From contig CAMXQX010000006.1 in NCBI GenBank assembly GCA_947246355.1, positions 1 to 32,679 on the forward strand: a stretch of 32,679 nucleotides of DNA, written 5' to 3'. Under the pieces are notes generated by a model, which saw only the letters and a list, made by a program, of their open reading frames with translations, was not told the origin of the DNA and searched no databases. Source of the DNA: an uncultured Bacillota bacterium (lineage in GTDB: Bacteria; Bacillota_I; Bacilli_A; RF39; UBA660). Of the stretch, positions 1 to 9,183 are shown piece by piece; positions within the stretch are counted from its first letter, which is position 1, and every line of letters starts with the position of its first letter. The translations under genes and the position numbers were made by a program.

Positions 1-38
1 ATACTTCTCTTTTTTCCTATTTCCTTCTTCCAAACAAA

Positions 39-62
39 AAAAGAAGATTTTTTTCTTCTTTT
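39..62 (-). terminator. Rho-independent terminator after the permease gene
   Basis: Inverted repeat AAAAGAAGA / TCTTCTTTT with flanking A/T tracts just downstream of the stop. Confidence 0.5.
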
Positions 63-94
63 CCTTTAGTTATCCATATGTTTTACAAAATCAT

Positions 95-1156
95 CTATGC
101 CTCTTTTTGTTTCATATCTTCGATTTTATCACTAATATCCTCTTTAAAAAACTTAATGGTTGCAATAAGAATCACGGCAAGTGGGAAAGAAATCATAATC
201 CCAAAAATACCGAGTAACTTTCCTCCTACAAAGACAGATAAAATAACAATTAAAGGATGTACATTATTACTTTTTCCATAGACAAGAGGATTAATTACAT
301 AACCATCAACAAGAGATAAAATGGCAAAAGTAATGACCGTTCGAACAAATAAAGCAGGACTAATCACAAAAGCAGTTACCGCCGCAACGACATTGGTAAT
401 CATTCCTCCAAAATAAGGAATTAAGACACCAATCATGGCAAGAACACCTAGAAGAATCGCATTAGGGTGTCCAATCACAACGTAAGCAAGACCATATTCA
501 ACGACCGTAATCAGCATTACTTTCATAATTCCCACTAAATAATTCTTCATCTCTTTATCTAGAATACGCACATATTGGAAAGCCCTTTTCGATTTTCTTT
601 TTAAAAGTCTTTTTGTTTTCTTTCGTATATCTTCCATATCCACCAAAAGATAAATAGCTGCTGAAAAGGCAATAACAGCGGTTGCTATATAATCCATCGA
701 AACATTAATTACTTTAGTAACACCATTCGTCGCATACTTTCCCACATTTTTAATAATATCATTGAAAGTGGTCATTAGTGTTTCTTGCAGATTTCCAAAC
801 TCAATATCACTGTTCATCGAAAACTCTTTTACAAAAGTAATGAGTGTATTGACCAAACTAATAATCTGATCAAATAAAAGAGGAACAACAAGCCCCACAA
901 TGAGAGCTATCACACCAAGGACCACAAAAAGAACAACGCCAACAGCCACTGGCTTTGGAATCTTTTTATCCATTAAAAATCGTAAGAAAGGGTAAAGGGC
1001 ATACGCAACAATAAAGGCTAAGAAGAAAGGCAAAGCCATCTTCGAAATTTTGCCCACTACTCCTAACCATAAATTGCCTGTATGGTACATCAAATAAATT
1101 ATAAGGGCAATTAACCCCACATTGATTAATTTAAAATCCAACTTATCTTTTATCAT
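95..1156 (-). CDS. AI-2E family transporter / PerM-like permease
   Basis: 353 aa polytopic protein with a C-terminal GxxGIFGIMISFPLAVI-type segment typical of the family; 4-nt overlap with the upstream dtd. Confidence 0.85.
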   Translation of the reverse strand: MIKDKLDFKLINVGLIALIIYLMYHTGNLWLGVVGKISKMALPFFLAFIVAYALYPFLRFLMDKKIPKPVAVGVVLFVVLGVIALIVGLVVPLLFDQIISLVNTLITFVKEFSMNSDIEFGNLQETLMTTFNDIIKNVGKYATNGVTKVINVSMDYIATAVIAFSAAIYLLVDMEDIRKKTKRLLKRKSKRAFQYVRILDKEMKNYLVGIMKVMLITVVEYGLAYVVIGHPNAILLGVLAMIGVLIPYFGGMITNVVAAVTAFVISPALFVRTVITFAILSLVDGYVINPLVYGKSNNVHPLIVILSVFVGGKLLGIFGIMISFPLAVILIATIKFFKEDISDKIEDMKQKEA

Positions 1157-1596
1157 TTTTTCCTACTTTCTAGTAAAATCGTAACAGGTCCATCATTGGT
1201 GAGAGATACTTGCATATCTTCCCCAAAAATACCTGTTTCTACTTTACAATCTTTTTTTAATTCTTGAAGAAAAGCATCATAGAGAGATGAAGCAAGAGCA
1301 CCTTTCATACTTCTTGTATAACTGGGGCGATTTCCATGACTTGTATCCGCATAAAGCGTAAACTGCGAAATACTTAAAATACTTCCCTTTACTTCTAGTA
1401 TACTCTTATTCATCACACCATTTTCATCATTAAATATTCTTAAATGAAGAATCTTATTCGCTAAAAAGAAAACATCATCCATCGTATCCTCTACTTCAAA
1501 ACCAACGAGTAAAACCATACCTTTCTCAATTTCTGCAACGACTTTCTTCCTAATTTCTACTTTGGCTTCTAAGCTCCTTTGTACTAAAACTCTCAT
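1153..1596 (-). CDS. dtd: D-aminoacyl-tRNA deacylase
   Basis: 147 aa; SQFTLYADTSHGNRPSYTRSM and NDGPVTILLES motifs. Confidence 0.95.
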   Translation of the reverse strand: MRVLVQRSLEAKVEIRKKVVAEIEKGMVLLVGFEVEDTMDDVFFLANKILHLRIFNDENGVMNKSILEVKGSILSISQFTLYADTSHGNRPSYTRSMKGALASSLYDAFLQELKKDCKVETGIFGEDMQVSLTNDGPVTILLESRKK

Positions 1597-3746
1597 TGCA
1601 CTGTCCTTTGGATATCCATAATCTCTGGAAGTGTTTTCACATCGTTTTCAAATTTCAAAGCTTTCTCCCTTCCTTGTACCAACACGGTTAAGGTAAGCAA
1701 ATTATAATCCATATTAGGAAGTAATTGCACATTTTGAACAGAGAGATTATTATTCGAAGCAATCTTTAAAATGGAGAGTAGAACATCATCTTTTTTTAAA
1801 GTATGAAGGAAAAATTCACAAGGGTATTTATTTTCAATTTCTGTATTCCAAGCAACGGCAATAATCCGTTCTTCTAAATCTTTTACATTAGGGCAAATGC
1901 TTCTATGCACTGTAATTCCATTTCCCTTGGTAATATAGCCAACGATATCCTCTCCAGGAAGTGGCTTACAACAGGATGCAACATTCACCTTAATTTCATC
2001 AATTCCACTTACCACAATGTCCGTTTTTACACTAGGTGTATCAACGGTTCCATTCTGTTTTTTCTTTAAAATACTTTCCTCTATAGGAATTTTTCCATTG
2101 GTTTGATAACTTAAAACAGCACTGGTTGTTATTTTATTGCTTCCAATAGCTATATAGAGTTGCTCTACGTTTTCTACTTTAAAATAGGTAAGGACTTCTT
2201 TTATATTTTCCTCTTTTAGAAAATCGATAATACTTATTTTTTTCCTTCTGAGTTCTTCTTTTAAAATTTCTTCTCCTTTTTTTAAGTAATCTTCTTGCGA
2301 TATTTTATTAAAAAACGCTTTAATCTTATTTCGTGCTTGGTTGGTTTTTACCATGTTTAACCATTCTCTACTAGGACCAATACTATTTTTATTGGTATTG
2401 ATTTTAACAATATCGTCCGTTTTTAATTCGTAGTTTAATGGAACAATCGTATCATTGACAATCGCACCTACCATTTTATCACCGATATCGCTATGAACTC
2501 GATAAGCAAAGTCAATAGGAGTTGAACCCATCGGAAGCTCAATGACATCACCATTGGGTGTAAACACATAAATATTTTCATTCAAAAAATCATTTTTAAC
2601 GGTACTTACAAATTCCTCATCGGTCATCTCCTCTTTTTGTAGTTCAATAATCGAACGATAAAATTGTAATTTTTGTTCCATTACATTTTTCATGAGTTTT
2701 CCTACATTGTTCGCATTGTTTTCTTTATACGCCCAATGAGAAGCAATACCACGTTCTGCAATTTCATCCATTTCATAGGTACGAATTTGGATTTCATAAA
2801 GTTGTTCATTTTCTCCAAAAACAGTGGTATGTAGAGACTGGTACATATTGGCTTTCGGCATGGCTATATAATCTTTAAACCGTTTGGGAACGGGTTTATA
2901 TTTTCCGTGAATTAGTCCAAGAGCGTGGTAGCACTCCTCTTTTGTATCGACAAAGACACGCAGAGCCAAAATATCATAAATATCACTCATTTTCTTGCCC
3001 TTATCCAATTTTTTATAAATGCTAGAAATACTTTTAGAGCGCCCTTTTATCTCATGCTTGACCCCTGCTTCTTTTAAAAGAAGAGAAACTTGATTCATCA
3101 TTTTTTTGACATCGCTATCTCGCTCTAATTTGGACTTATTTAATTGTTCAACGATAGAAAAATAAACATCTGGTTTCAAATATCGTAAACACAAATCCTC
3201 CATTTCTCCTTTTATCCTGCTCATACCAAGACGATTGGCAATGGGAATAAAGATTTCCTGTGTTTCTAACGCTTTTTCCTTTTGTTTTTTTAAAGGAAGG
3301 CCAAAGAGAGTTCGCATATTGTGCAAGCGAGATGCCAGTTTAATTAAAATCACACGTACATCATCGGATAACCCTACTAAAATTTTTCTTTGCACTTCTA
3401 CTTTTTCATTACTTGTTGGTGTAAAAGTCAATTGATTGATTTTATAAAGACCTGTAACAATAGAAGCAATGTCTTTTCCAAATTCTTGTTCAAACTGTGG
3501 ATTTTCTATTGCATTTACCTCATGAAGCAAAGCAGCACAAATGGTTTCCACATTTTGCTTACTATCTGCTAAAATCTTCGCCACTTCTAAAGGATGAACA
3601 ATAAAATCTTCCCCTGTTCGTCTTTTTTCCCCTGCATGATATTTTTTGGCATATTCATAAGCTTTTTCAATTAATTTTATATCTTCTTCCTTTGTATTAT
3701 ACGTCTTCACCATTTCGGTTAATGTTTCCAATGTACTCATTTCCAT
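1593..3746 (-). CDS. rel: RelA/SpoT-family (p)ppGpp synthetase; hydrolase domain appears degenerate
   Basis: 717 aa with synthetase motifs (RFKDYIAMPKANMYQSLHTT, EIQIRT), TGS domain, SCCKPLPGEDIVGY zinc-finger region and ACT-like C-terminus. HD-domain residues altered (see findings). Confidence 0.95.
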   Translation of the reverse strand: MEMSTLETLTEMVKTYNTKEEDIKLIEKAYEYAKKYHAGEKRRTGEDFIVHPLEVAKILADSKQNVETICAALLHEVNAIENPQFEQEFGKDIASIVTGLYKINQLTFTPTSNEKVEVQRKILVGLSDDVRVILIKLASRLHNMRTLFGLPLKKQKEKALETQEIFIPIANRLGMSRIKGEMEDLCLRYLKPDVYFSIVEQLNKSKLERDSDVKKMMNQVSLLLKEAGVKHEIKGRSKSISSIYKKLDKGKKMSDIYDILALRVFVDTKEECYHALGLIHGKYKPVPKRFKDYIAMPKANMYQSLHTTVFGENEQLYEIQIRTYEMDEIAERGIASHWAYKENNANNVGKLMKNVMEQKLQFYRSIIELQKEEMTDEEFVSTVKNDFLNENIYVFTPNGDVIELPMGSTPIDFAYRVHSDIGDKMVGAIVNDTIVPLNYELKTDDIVKINTNKNSIGPSREWLNMVKTNQARNKIKAFFNKISQEDYLKKGEEILKEELRRKKISIIDFLKEENIKEVLTYFKVENVEQLYIAIGSNKITTSAVLSYQTNGKIPIEESILKKKQNGTVDTPSVKTDIVVSGIDEIKVNVASCCKPLPGEDIVGYITKGNGITVHRSICPNVKDLEERIIAVAWNTEIENKYPCEFFLHTLKKDDVLLSILKIASNNNLSVQNVQLLPNMDYNLLTLTVLVQGREKALKFENDVKTLPEIMDIQRTVQ

Positions 3747-3753
3747 AATGCAC

Positions 3754-5985
3754 CTAGGAATTAATTCCTTTTACTTTTAATTCTTCTTTTTCATCTAAGG
3801 CATACCACTTTTTCTTTTTCGGTTTTCCTATATTCTTTTTTTCCATATGAAACCATAGATAGGTTGCTATAAATAAAGAAGAGTACGAACCAACAAGTAA
3901 ACCAATAAACATAGCAATATTAAAGTTTACAATTTCACTACTTCCAAAAAGAAGTAAAGAGGCAATCGGTAACAATGTCGTAAGAGAAGTAAAGATATTT
4001 CGAGAAATGGTATTCGTAATGCTTTGGTTGACAATATTTTCAAGTTGTTCTTTTGTTTTTACTTTTTCTTCTTTCATGTCTTTATTACTACGAATCGCAT
4101 CAAAAACAACAATGGTATCATTAATCGAATAACCCAAAATGGATAGAATAGCCGCAATAAAAATCGTGGAAACTTCAAGCTTGAAAATGCTAAAGACAAT
4201 TACGACGAATAGAGCATCGTGTAAAAGGGTTAAAATGCTGGCCAGTGCATAATGGAAAGTAAAACGAATGGAAATATAAATGACAATACCAAAAAGGGCA
4301 AGAAGAAGTGAAAAGATAGCATTTTTTACTAAATCCTGTTTTACACGATTGGATACCACCCCTACATCTACAGAGGCATCGTATTTTTCTTTGAAATAAT
4401 TTTGCGTTGTAGTAATCTCTGCTTCCTCTAATGTATTATCAAGAATAATGGTATAAGTATCTTCTCCTTCTTTGGTGAACGTTTCCAATTTATAATCCAT
4501 AGAGGCAATATCGTTTTCTATCTCACTATTTGTTATCTTTTTTGCTGTATTGAAAGTAATGGAGGTTCCCCCTTTAAAATCAATCCCTAAATTTAATCCT
4601 TTTATCGTAAGAAAAATAGAACCAATAAAAAGCAAAATAGCTGTCATAAATGCGAATTTAGATTTATAAAGTGTCAAGCGATTGAACTTCTCCTTTACTT
4701 GGATAGAGCCAATAAAGAAACTTACTTTTTCATTAAAGCGGTTGCTTAAAACAAATTTAGTTGTAATATATCTTGTAAATAAAACCATGACAAACATTGT
4801 AACTACAATACTAATCATTAACATCGTCGCAAAGCCTTTGATGCTGCTTTCCCCAAAAATAAATAAAATGATAGCCGCAATGAGTGTTGTTACATTGGCA
4901 TCAATGACAGTAAGTAATGAATTTTTATTTCCTATTCGGTAAGCTTCCTTAAGTGACTTTCCATTTCGAAGTTCATCTTTGATACGAGCAAAATTAATGA
5001 CATTCGCATCCACCGCCATCCCAATTCCTAAAATCATAGCTGCAATACCTGGAAGAGTTAATACACCCCCCATAAGCCAAAAGATTGCAAAACTTAAGAA
5101 AGTATATATTAATAGGCTAAGGGATGCTAAGAATCCTGCAAAGCGGTAAGTCAAAATCATAACCAAGATCACAAGAATAAGTCCAATCACACCTGCTGTA
5201 AAGGTTTTATTTAGAGATGATTCTCCAAAAGAAGCATCCACGGTCTTCGATGAAATCTCTTTTAATTTGGTGGGAAGACTCCCTGAATTGATATTGCTTA
5301 CAAGTGTTTTTACTTCCTCTGTTGTAAAATTTCCCTGAATGATAACATCTGAGGAAAACGCTTCTCCTACACGAGCAGCAGATAAACACCTACTTCCCTC
5401 ATTTCCACAAGAGGCACTTTCTTTAGCGTAAGAATCAACCCCCTCTTCAAAATCAATCCAAATCACAATGGTATTGTTACTTCTTTTGCTAATTTCCTTG
5501 GTTACCTCATAAAATTTTGTTTTGTTCTTGATTTGAAGCGATACAGCGGGTTTGCCTTTATCGTCGGTCCCTACTTTCGCACTCTTAATCACATCCGCTG
5601 TCATTAAAAGATTGTCCCTAGTGTCTCTAAATGTTAAAGATGCCACTTGACTTAAATTTTTTCTTGCTTCTTCAGGACTTTTGACACCAGCTAATTGTAC
5701 GCGAATACGATTATCCCCTTCTATTTGAATGACAGGTTCTGCGACTCCATATTCATCAATTCTTCTAGCAATCGTTTTATACGTACTATCTACCATGGAA
5801 GCATCCAGTTTTTCCTCTGTTAAACTTTCAACTTCATAAAGAATCTCAAAACCTCCTTGTAGGTCAAGTCCAAATTTTAAATTTTTAAAGAGAATGGGAG
5901 TCAAAAAGCCAACCACTCCAATTAAAATAATGAAAAGAAACCAATACTTTAGGGTACTTTCTTTTGTTTCTTGTTTTTTCTTCAT
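3754..5985 (-). CDS. secDF: Fused protein translocase subunit SecDF
   Basis: About 743 aa; LKFGLDLQGGFEILYEV (SecD) and GLNLGIDFKGGTSITF (SecF) motifs in one chain. The start at 5985 (MKKKQETKES) is preceded by GAGGAG; the ORF-track start at 6003 lies inside the upstream gene. Confidence 0.95.
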   Translation of the reverse strand: MKKKQETKESTLKYWFLFIILIGVVGFLTPILFKNLKFGLDLQGGFEILYEVESLTEEKLDASMVDSTYKTIARRIDEYGVAEPVIQIEGDNRIRVQLAGVKSPEEARKNLSQVASLTFRDTRDNLLMTADVIKSAKVGTDDKGKPAVSLQIKNKTKFYEVTKEISKRSNNTIVIWIDFEEGVDSYAKESASCGNEGSRCLSAARVGEAFSSDVIIQGNFTTEEVKTLVSNINSGSLPTKLKEISSKTVDASFGESSLNKTFTAGVIGLILVILVMILTYRFAGFLASLSLLIYTFLSFAIFWLMGGVLTLPGIAAMILGIGMAVDANVINFARIKDELRNGKSLKEAYRIGNKNSLLTVIDANVTTLIAAIILFIFGESSIKGFATMLMISIVVTMFVMVLFTRYITTKFVLSNRFNEKVSFFIGSIQVKEKFNRLTLYKSKFAFMTAILLFIGSIFLTIKGLNLGIDFKGGTSITFNTAKKITNSEIENDIASMDYKLETFTKEGEDTYTIILDNTLEEAEITTTQNYFKEKYDASVDVGVVSNRVKQDLVKNAIFSLLLALFGIVIYISIRFTFHYALASILTLLHDALFVVIVFSIFKLEVSTIFIAAILSILGYSINDTIVVFDAIRSNKDMKEEKVKTKEQLENIVNQSITNTISRNIFTSLTTLLPIASLLLFGSSEIVNFNIAMFIGLLVGSYSSLFIATYLWFHMEKKNIGKPKKKKWYALDEKEELKVKGINS

Positions 5986-5986
5986 G

Positions 5987-6268
5987 CTACATCTCCTCTT
6001 CATTGAAATAAATCGTTCTATTGCGCCTATTCAGCTTTTCTTTTAAATAGGCATCAATTTCTCTTTCTTCTGCGTTTAATACATCCGCAACCATTTCATA
6101 CAAAAGTAAGTTTTTAGCTCTTACCCATTTGACTTCTTTTAAGTAGTTCCATATATCTTCTTCTTTGATATAAGGATATCCATCTCGATGCATTTCTTCT
6201 TGTTTTGTATGTAAAGCTGGTTTAATACGACGATATAAATCCTCTACTGTTTCAAACTCCAAATCCAT
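5987..6268 (-). CDS. ComN-like post-transcriptional regulator family protein
   Basis: 93 aa; YPYIKEEDIWNYLKEVKWVRAKNLLLYEMVADVLNAE pattern and the secDF-comN-spoVB neighbourhood known from Bacillus. Confidence 0.7.
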   Translation of the reverse strand: MDLEFETVEDLYRRIKPALHTKQEEMHRDGYPYIKEEDIWNYLKEVKWVRAKNLLLYEMVADVLNAEEREIDAYLKEKLNRRNRTIYFNEEEM

Positions 6269-6360
6269 AAAAGCCTCCTCACTTTAATAAAAAAATATTT
6301 ATTTCATATCATTATTATATATGAAAAAAGTTTTTTTTAAAAGATTTCAAAGGTGATTAA

Positions 6361-7650
6361 ATGAAAAAAAGTAAATTTATAAGATCCACTCTTATTTTAA
6401 TGGTTGGGGGAATGATGACAAAACTCCTTGGAATGCTTATTCGTATCATCACATCCCGCCTTCTTGGAAAAACGGGTATGGGAATTTATAGTCTTTTGTC
6501 TCCAACATTCATGCTACTCATCACCTTCGCTCAACTTGGTTTTCCAGTAGCTATCTCAAAATTGGTCTCCGAAGATACTAAAAACAATAAAAAATTGGTT
6601 TTGGGTCTTATTCCAATTAGTCTTTTTTTAAACGCTTGTATTTTTCTTTTATTATGGATTTTAGCTCCTTTCCTTAGTACCTATCTTCTTCATGAGAAAA
6701 GATGTATATATGCCATTATTTGTATGGGATTCGTTCTTCCCTTTATTTCTATTTCATCGATTTTAAGAGGATATTTTTTTGGAAAGGAGCGTGTTATTCC
6801 ACACGTGATTTCCAATATATTGGAAGACGTAATTAAAATTGTCATCTTGCTTATTTTTCTACCCTTATTTTTAAAGAGGAGTATCGAAGCAGCGGTTGCT
6901 TTTGTTATATTTTCTAATCTTTTTTCAGAACTTTCCTCTATTTTTATCTTTTTAAGTTTACTTCCTAAAAAAAATATTCGCCTCTCTGATTTCATTCCTC
7001 GAAGGGAAAATATGAAGAGTGTTTTTTCCCTAAGTATTCCCTTAACAGGAAGTCGTATTATTGGCAATATTGGTTATTTTTTAGAACCTATTATTTTGAC
7101 CACGGTTTTAACTATTGTTGGCTATACCAATGGATACATTATTGATGAATATGGAATCTTAAGTGGGTTTGTTCTTCCTATTGTTCTTCTTCCTTCTTTT
7201 TTTACAGGGGCTTTATCACAGGCTTTAATTCCCGTGATTAGTAAAGCAACCGCCCATGGCGATAAAAAATATGCTCGCTTTAAAATAAAACAAGCCATTT
7301 TTCTATCCCTTATTATTGGTCTTTCTTTTACTGTCTTCCTAGAACTCTATCCTCATGTTTTACTAAATTTAATGTATCGAACTACAGAAGGAACTCTTTA
7401 TTTACGTGTGTTAGCGCCTTTTTGTCTTTTGCACTATATCCAAGCTCCCATTGCTAGTAGTCTCCAAGCAATGGGCAAAGCCAAAACCAGTATGAAAGCG
7501 ACTATCCTTGGAACAGTTACACGTATCACAGTTCTTTCCTTAGCTTCCTTTTTAAAGATTGGTCTTTGGCCGATTGTAATCGCAACCGTATCCAGTATGT
7601 GCATCACCACTCTATACGAAGCAAAAAAACTAAAAGAAAGTTTACTATAA
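6361..7650 (+). CDS. SpoVB/MurJ-like MATE-superfamily polysaccharide/lipid flippase
   Basis: 429 aa polytopic; N-terminal KSKFIRSTLILMVGGMMTKLLGMLIRIITSRLLGKTGMGIYSLLSPTFML is characteristic of SpoVB. Confidence 0.85.
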   Translation: MKKSKFIRSTLILMVGGMMTKLLGMLIRIITSRLLGKTGMGIYSLLSPTFMLLITFAQLGFPVAISKLVSEDTKNNKKLVLGLIPISLFLNACIFLLLWILAPFLSTYLLHEKRCIYAIICMGFVLPFISISSILRGYFFGKERVIPHVISNILEDVIKIVILLIFLPLFLKRSIEAAVAFVIFSNLFSELSSIFIFLSLLPKKNIRLSDFIPRRENMKSVFSLSIPLTGSRIIGNIGYFLEPIILTTVLTIVGYTNGYIIDEYGILSGFVLPIVLLPSFFTGALSQALIPVISKATAHGDKKYARFKIKQAIFLSLIIGLSFTVFLELYPHVLLNLMYRTTEGTLYLRVLAPFCLLHYIQAPIASSLQAMGKAKTSMKATILGTVTRITVLSLASFLKIGLWPIVIATVSSMCITTLYEAKKLKESLL

Positions 7651-7655
7651 AAAAA

Positions 7656-7676
7656 TTAGCTCCACTTTGGAACTAA
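7656..7676 (-). terminator. Terminator for the 7684-8388 gene
   Basis: Minus strand TTAGTTCC-AAAGT-GGAGCTAA followed by TTTTTTT; one G-U wobble. Confidence 0.65.
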
Positions 7677-7683
7677 GTCTTCT

Positions 7684-8388
7684 TTATCTTTTAATATAAA
7701 CCTTATTTTTATTGTTTAAATTATTTAATTGCCTTTGAATTTCTTCCTTTGTCATATACCCTTGGCTTGGAAAATAATCCCTCTCCTCTCCATAGCACAC
7801 TGAAAATTTAGTGGTAGGTTCTGGAGTATAGGTTACCGTAGATGTCTGATTTGCAGCATCAACAGTCCAATATTTTGTATATGTTTCATCCATAATTGTA
7901 GAAGAATAAGTCGAAATATCTGTCCAACCAATTATTTTTTCATCGACCCATTTAGAATCTATATAAGTTGCCGCATAAACATCAATACTCTTTTTATAAA
8001 TCTTAAACTGATTTTCTTCGTTTAAAATATCGACATACGCATCTGTTTGTGGCGTATAAGTATGTAAATATTTCGTTCGTTTGCTACTTAAAAAATCTTC
8101 TTTTGGCATTTGCAAAAATTCTATTATTTCATCAAAAGAATACGTGTCGTCCCAATGAAATTCCTCTTGTTTTTGACAGAAATAATACTTTGCTTCCCCG
8201 TTTGTTTCTACTTTAATTAACTTCTTATCCGATAAATCAACGAGATCTATATCTTCACATTCTATTCTATAATTTTCTTCTGTTTGCATCTTATCCTCGG
8301 CACTTACTTGCATCGATAAAGCACCACTTGTTAAAGCAAAGGTTGTCAACAACATGGCTTTTTTTAATGCTTTTTTATTGTTTTCCAT
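7684..8388 (-). CDS. Secreted protein of unknown function
   Basis: 234 aa from MENNKKALKKAM with signal peptide (MLLTTFALTSGALSMQVSAED). AAGGAGAG RBS precedes the start at 8388; the ORF-track start at 8442 falls in the promoter. Confidence 0.75.
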   Translation of the reverse strand: MENNKKALKKAMLLTTFALTSGALSMQVSAEDKMQTEENYRIECEDIDLVDLSDKKLIKVETNGEAKYYFCQKQEEFHWDDTYSFDEIIEFLQMPKEDFLSSKRTKYLHTYTPQTDAYVDILNEENQFKIYKKSIDVYAATYIDSKWVDEKIIGWTDISTYSSTIMDETYTKYWTVDAANQTSTVTYTPEPTTKFSVCYGEERDYFPSQGYMTKEEIQRQLNNLNNKNKVYIKR

Positions 8389-8413
8389 TCTAAACTCTCC
8401 TTTTTGTCCATAT

Positions 8414-8442
8414 AGTGTAACATAGTTTTGAGGAAAATGCAA
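8414..8442 (-). promoter_or_regulatory. Sigma-A-type promoter for the secreted protein gene
   Basis: Minus strand TTGCAT - 17 nt - TACACT, upstream of RBS and ATG. Confidence 0.5.
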
Positions 8443-8459
8443 ACGCTTTCTTCATTCCT

Positions 8460-9089
8460 TTAAAATAGAAAAAGAGGCAAAAGAACAGCCGTTGTATTGG
8501 CAGTCATATGAAATAATATCGGAATTCTTATACTTTTGTATTTTTCTCTCAGTAGCATCAAAATCGTGCCTAGGAAAAAGGCATAAATAATGGTAAGACC
8601 TGTATGAACAAAAGCAAATAACAGAGTTGTAAATAGCATCGCCCACTTGTGAGAACAAATTTTATCAAAACTTTCTAATATTTTACCTCTATACATGTAC
8701 TCTTCTAAAATTGGACCTAAAAGGCCTGTTTCAAGCACTAAATAAATATTGCAGTTAGAGAAAGTCGTATTCGTTATTTTATAAATAAGGATATTCATAA
8801 GACTAGAAAATAGAATTCCAAAGAGGATAAGAAATAAAATATCCTTCTTAGGAAAAGACTTTTTTTCTTCTTTTTCATAAAATAGAAATATACAAAAAAG
8901 AGTATAGAAAATAGATACAATATAAGATGTATTTTTAAATAAAGACGTTTCTAAAAGGGTATCCGTATTCATTTTAGTGATACCCTCTAAAAAAAGAGTT
9001 GCAAGAAGGATAACAGCCATATTTCCTATCCAAACAAAAGCCAACATCAAAATCATTTTCAATATTTCTCTCAACTTATTCACAATCAA
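8460..9089 (-). CDS. CPBP-family intramembrane metalloprotease
   Basis: 209 aa; EEYMYR (EExxxR), FAFVH (FxxxH) and HMTAN (HxxxN) motifs within TM segments. Confidence 0.88.
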   Translation of the reverse strand: MIVNKLREILKMILMLAFVWIGNMAVILLATLFLEGITKMNTDTLLETSLFKNTSYIVSIFYTLFCIFLFYEKEEKKSFPKKDILFLILFGILFSSLMNILIYKITNTTFSNCNIYLVLETGLLGPILEEYMYRGKILESFDKICSHKWAMLFTTLLFAFVHTGLTIIYAFFLGTILMLLREKYKSIRIPILFHMTANTTAVLLPLFLF

Positions 9090-9115
9090 ATTCTTCCCTT
9101 CCTATCCTAACAGCA

Positions 9116-9144
9116 ATTATAACATAATCCATTTGAGGCTACAA
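9116..9144 (-). promoter_or_regulatory. Promoter for the CPBP protease gene
   Basis: Minus strand TTGTAG - 17 nt - TATAAT with extended TGT before the -10. Confidence 0.6.
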
Positions 9145-9157
9145 TGCCTTATTTTCA

Positions 9158-9166
9158 TGCTATAAT
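9158..9166 (+). promoter_or_regulatory. Extended -10 promoter element for the UDG-like gene
   Basis: TGCTATAAT upstream of the RBS and ATG at 9184. Confidence 0.5.
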
Positions 9167-9183
9167 GAAAAGGGTGAAAAAGT

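Noticed and set aside
6690-7067. 125-aa ORF antisense to the spoVB-like gene
   Set aside because: Lies wholly within a clear MATE/SpoVB coding frame on the opposite strand; no plausible domain or RBS.
8452-8658. 68-aa minus-strand ORF overlapping the CPBP gene
   Set aside because: Alternative frame within the well-supported CPBP protease; no domain.
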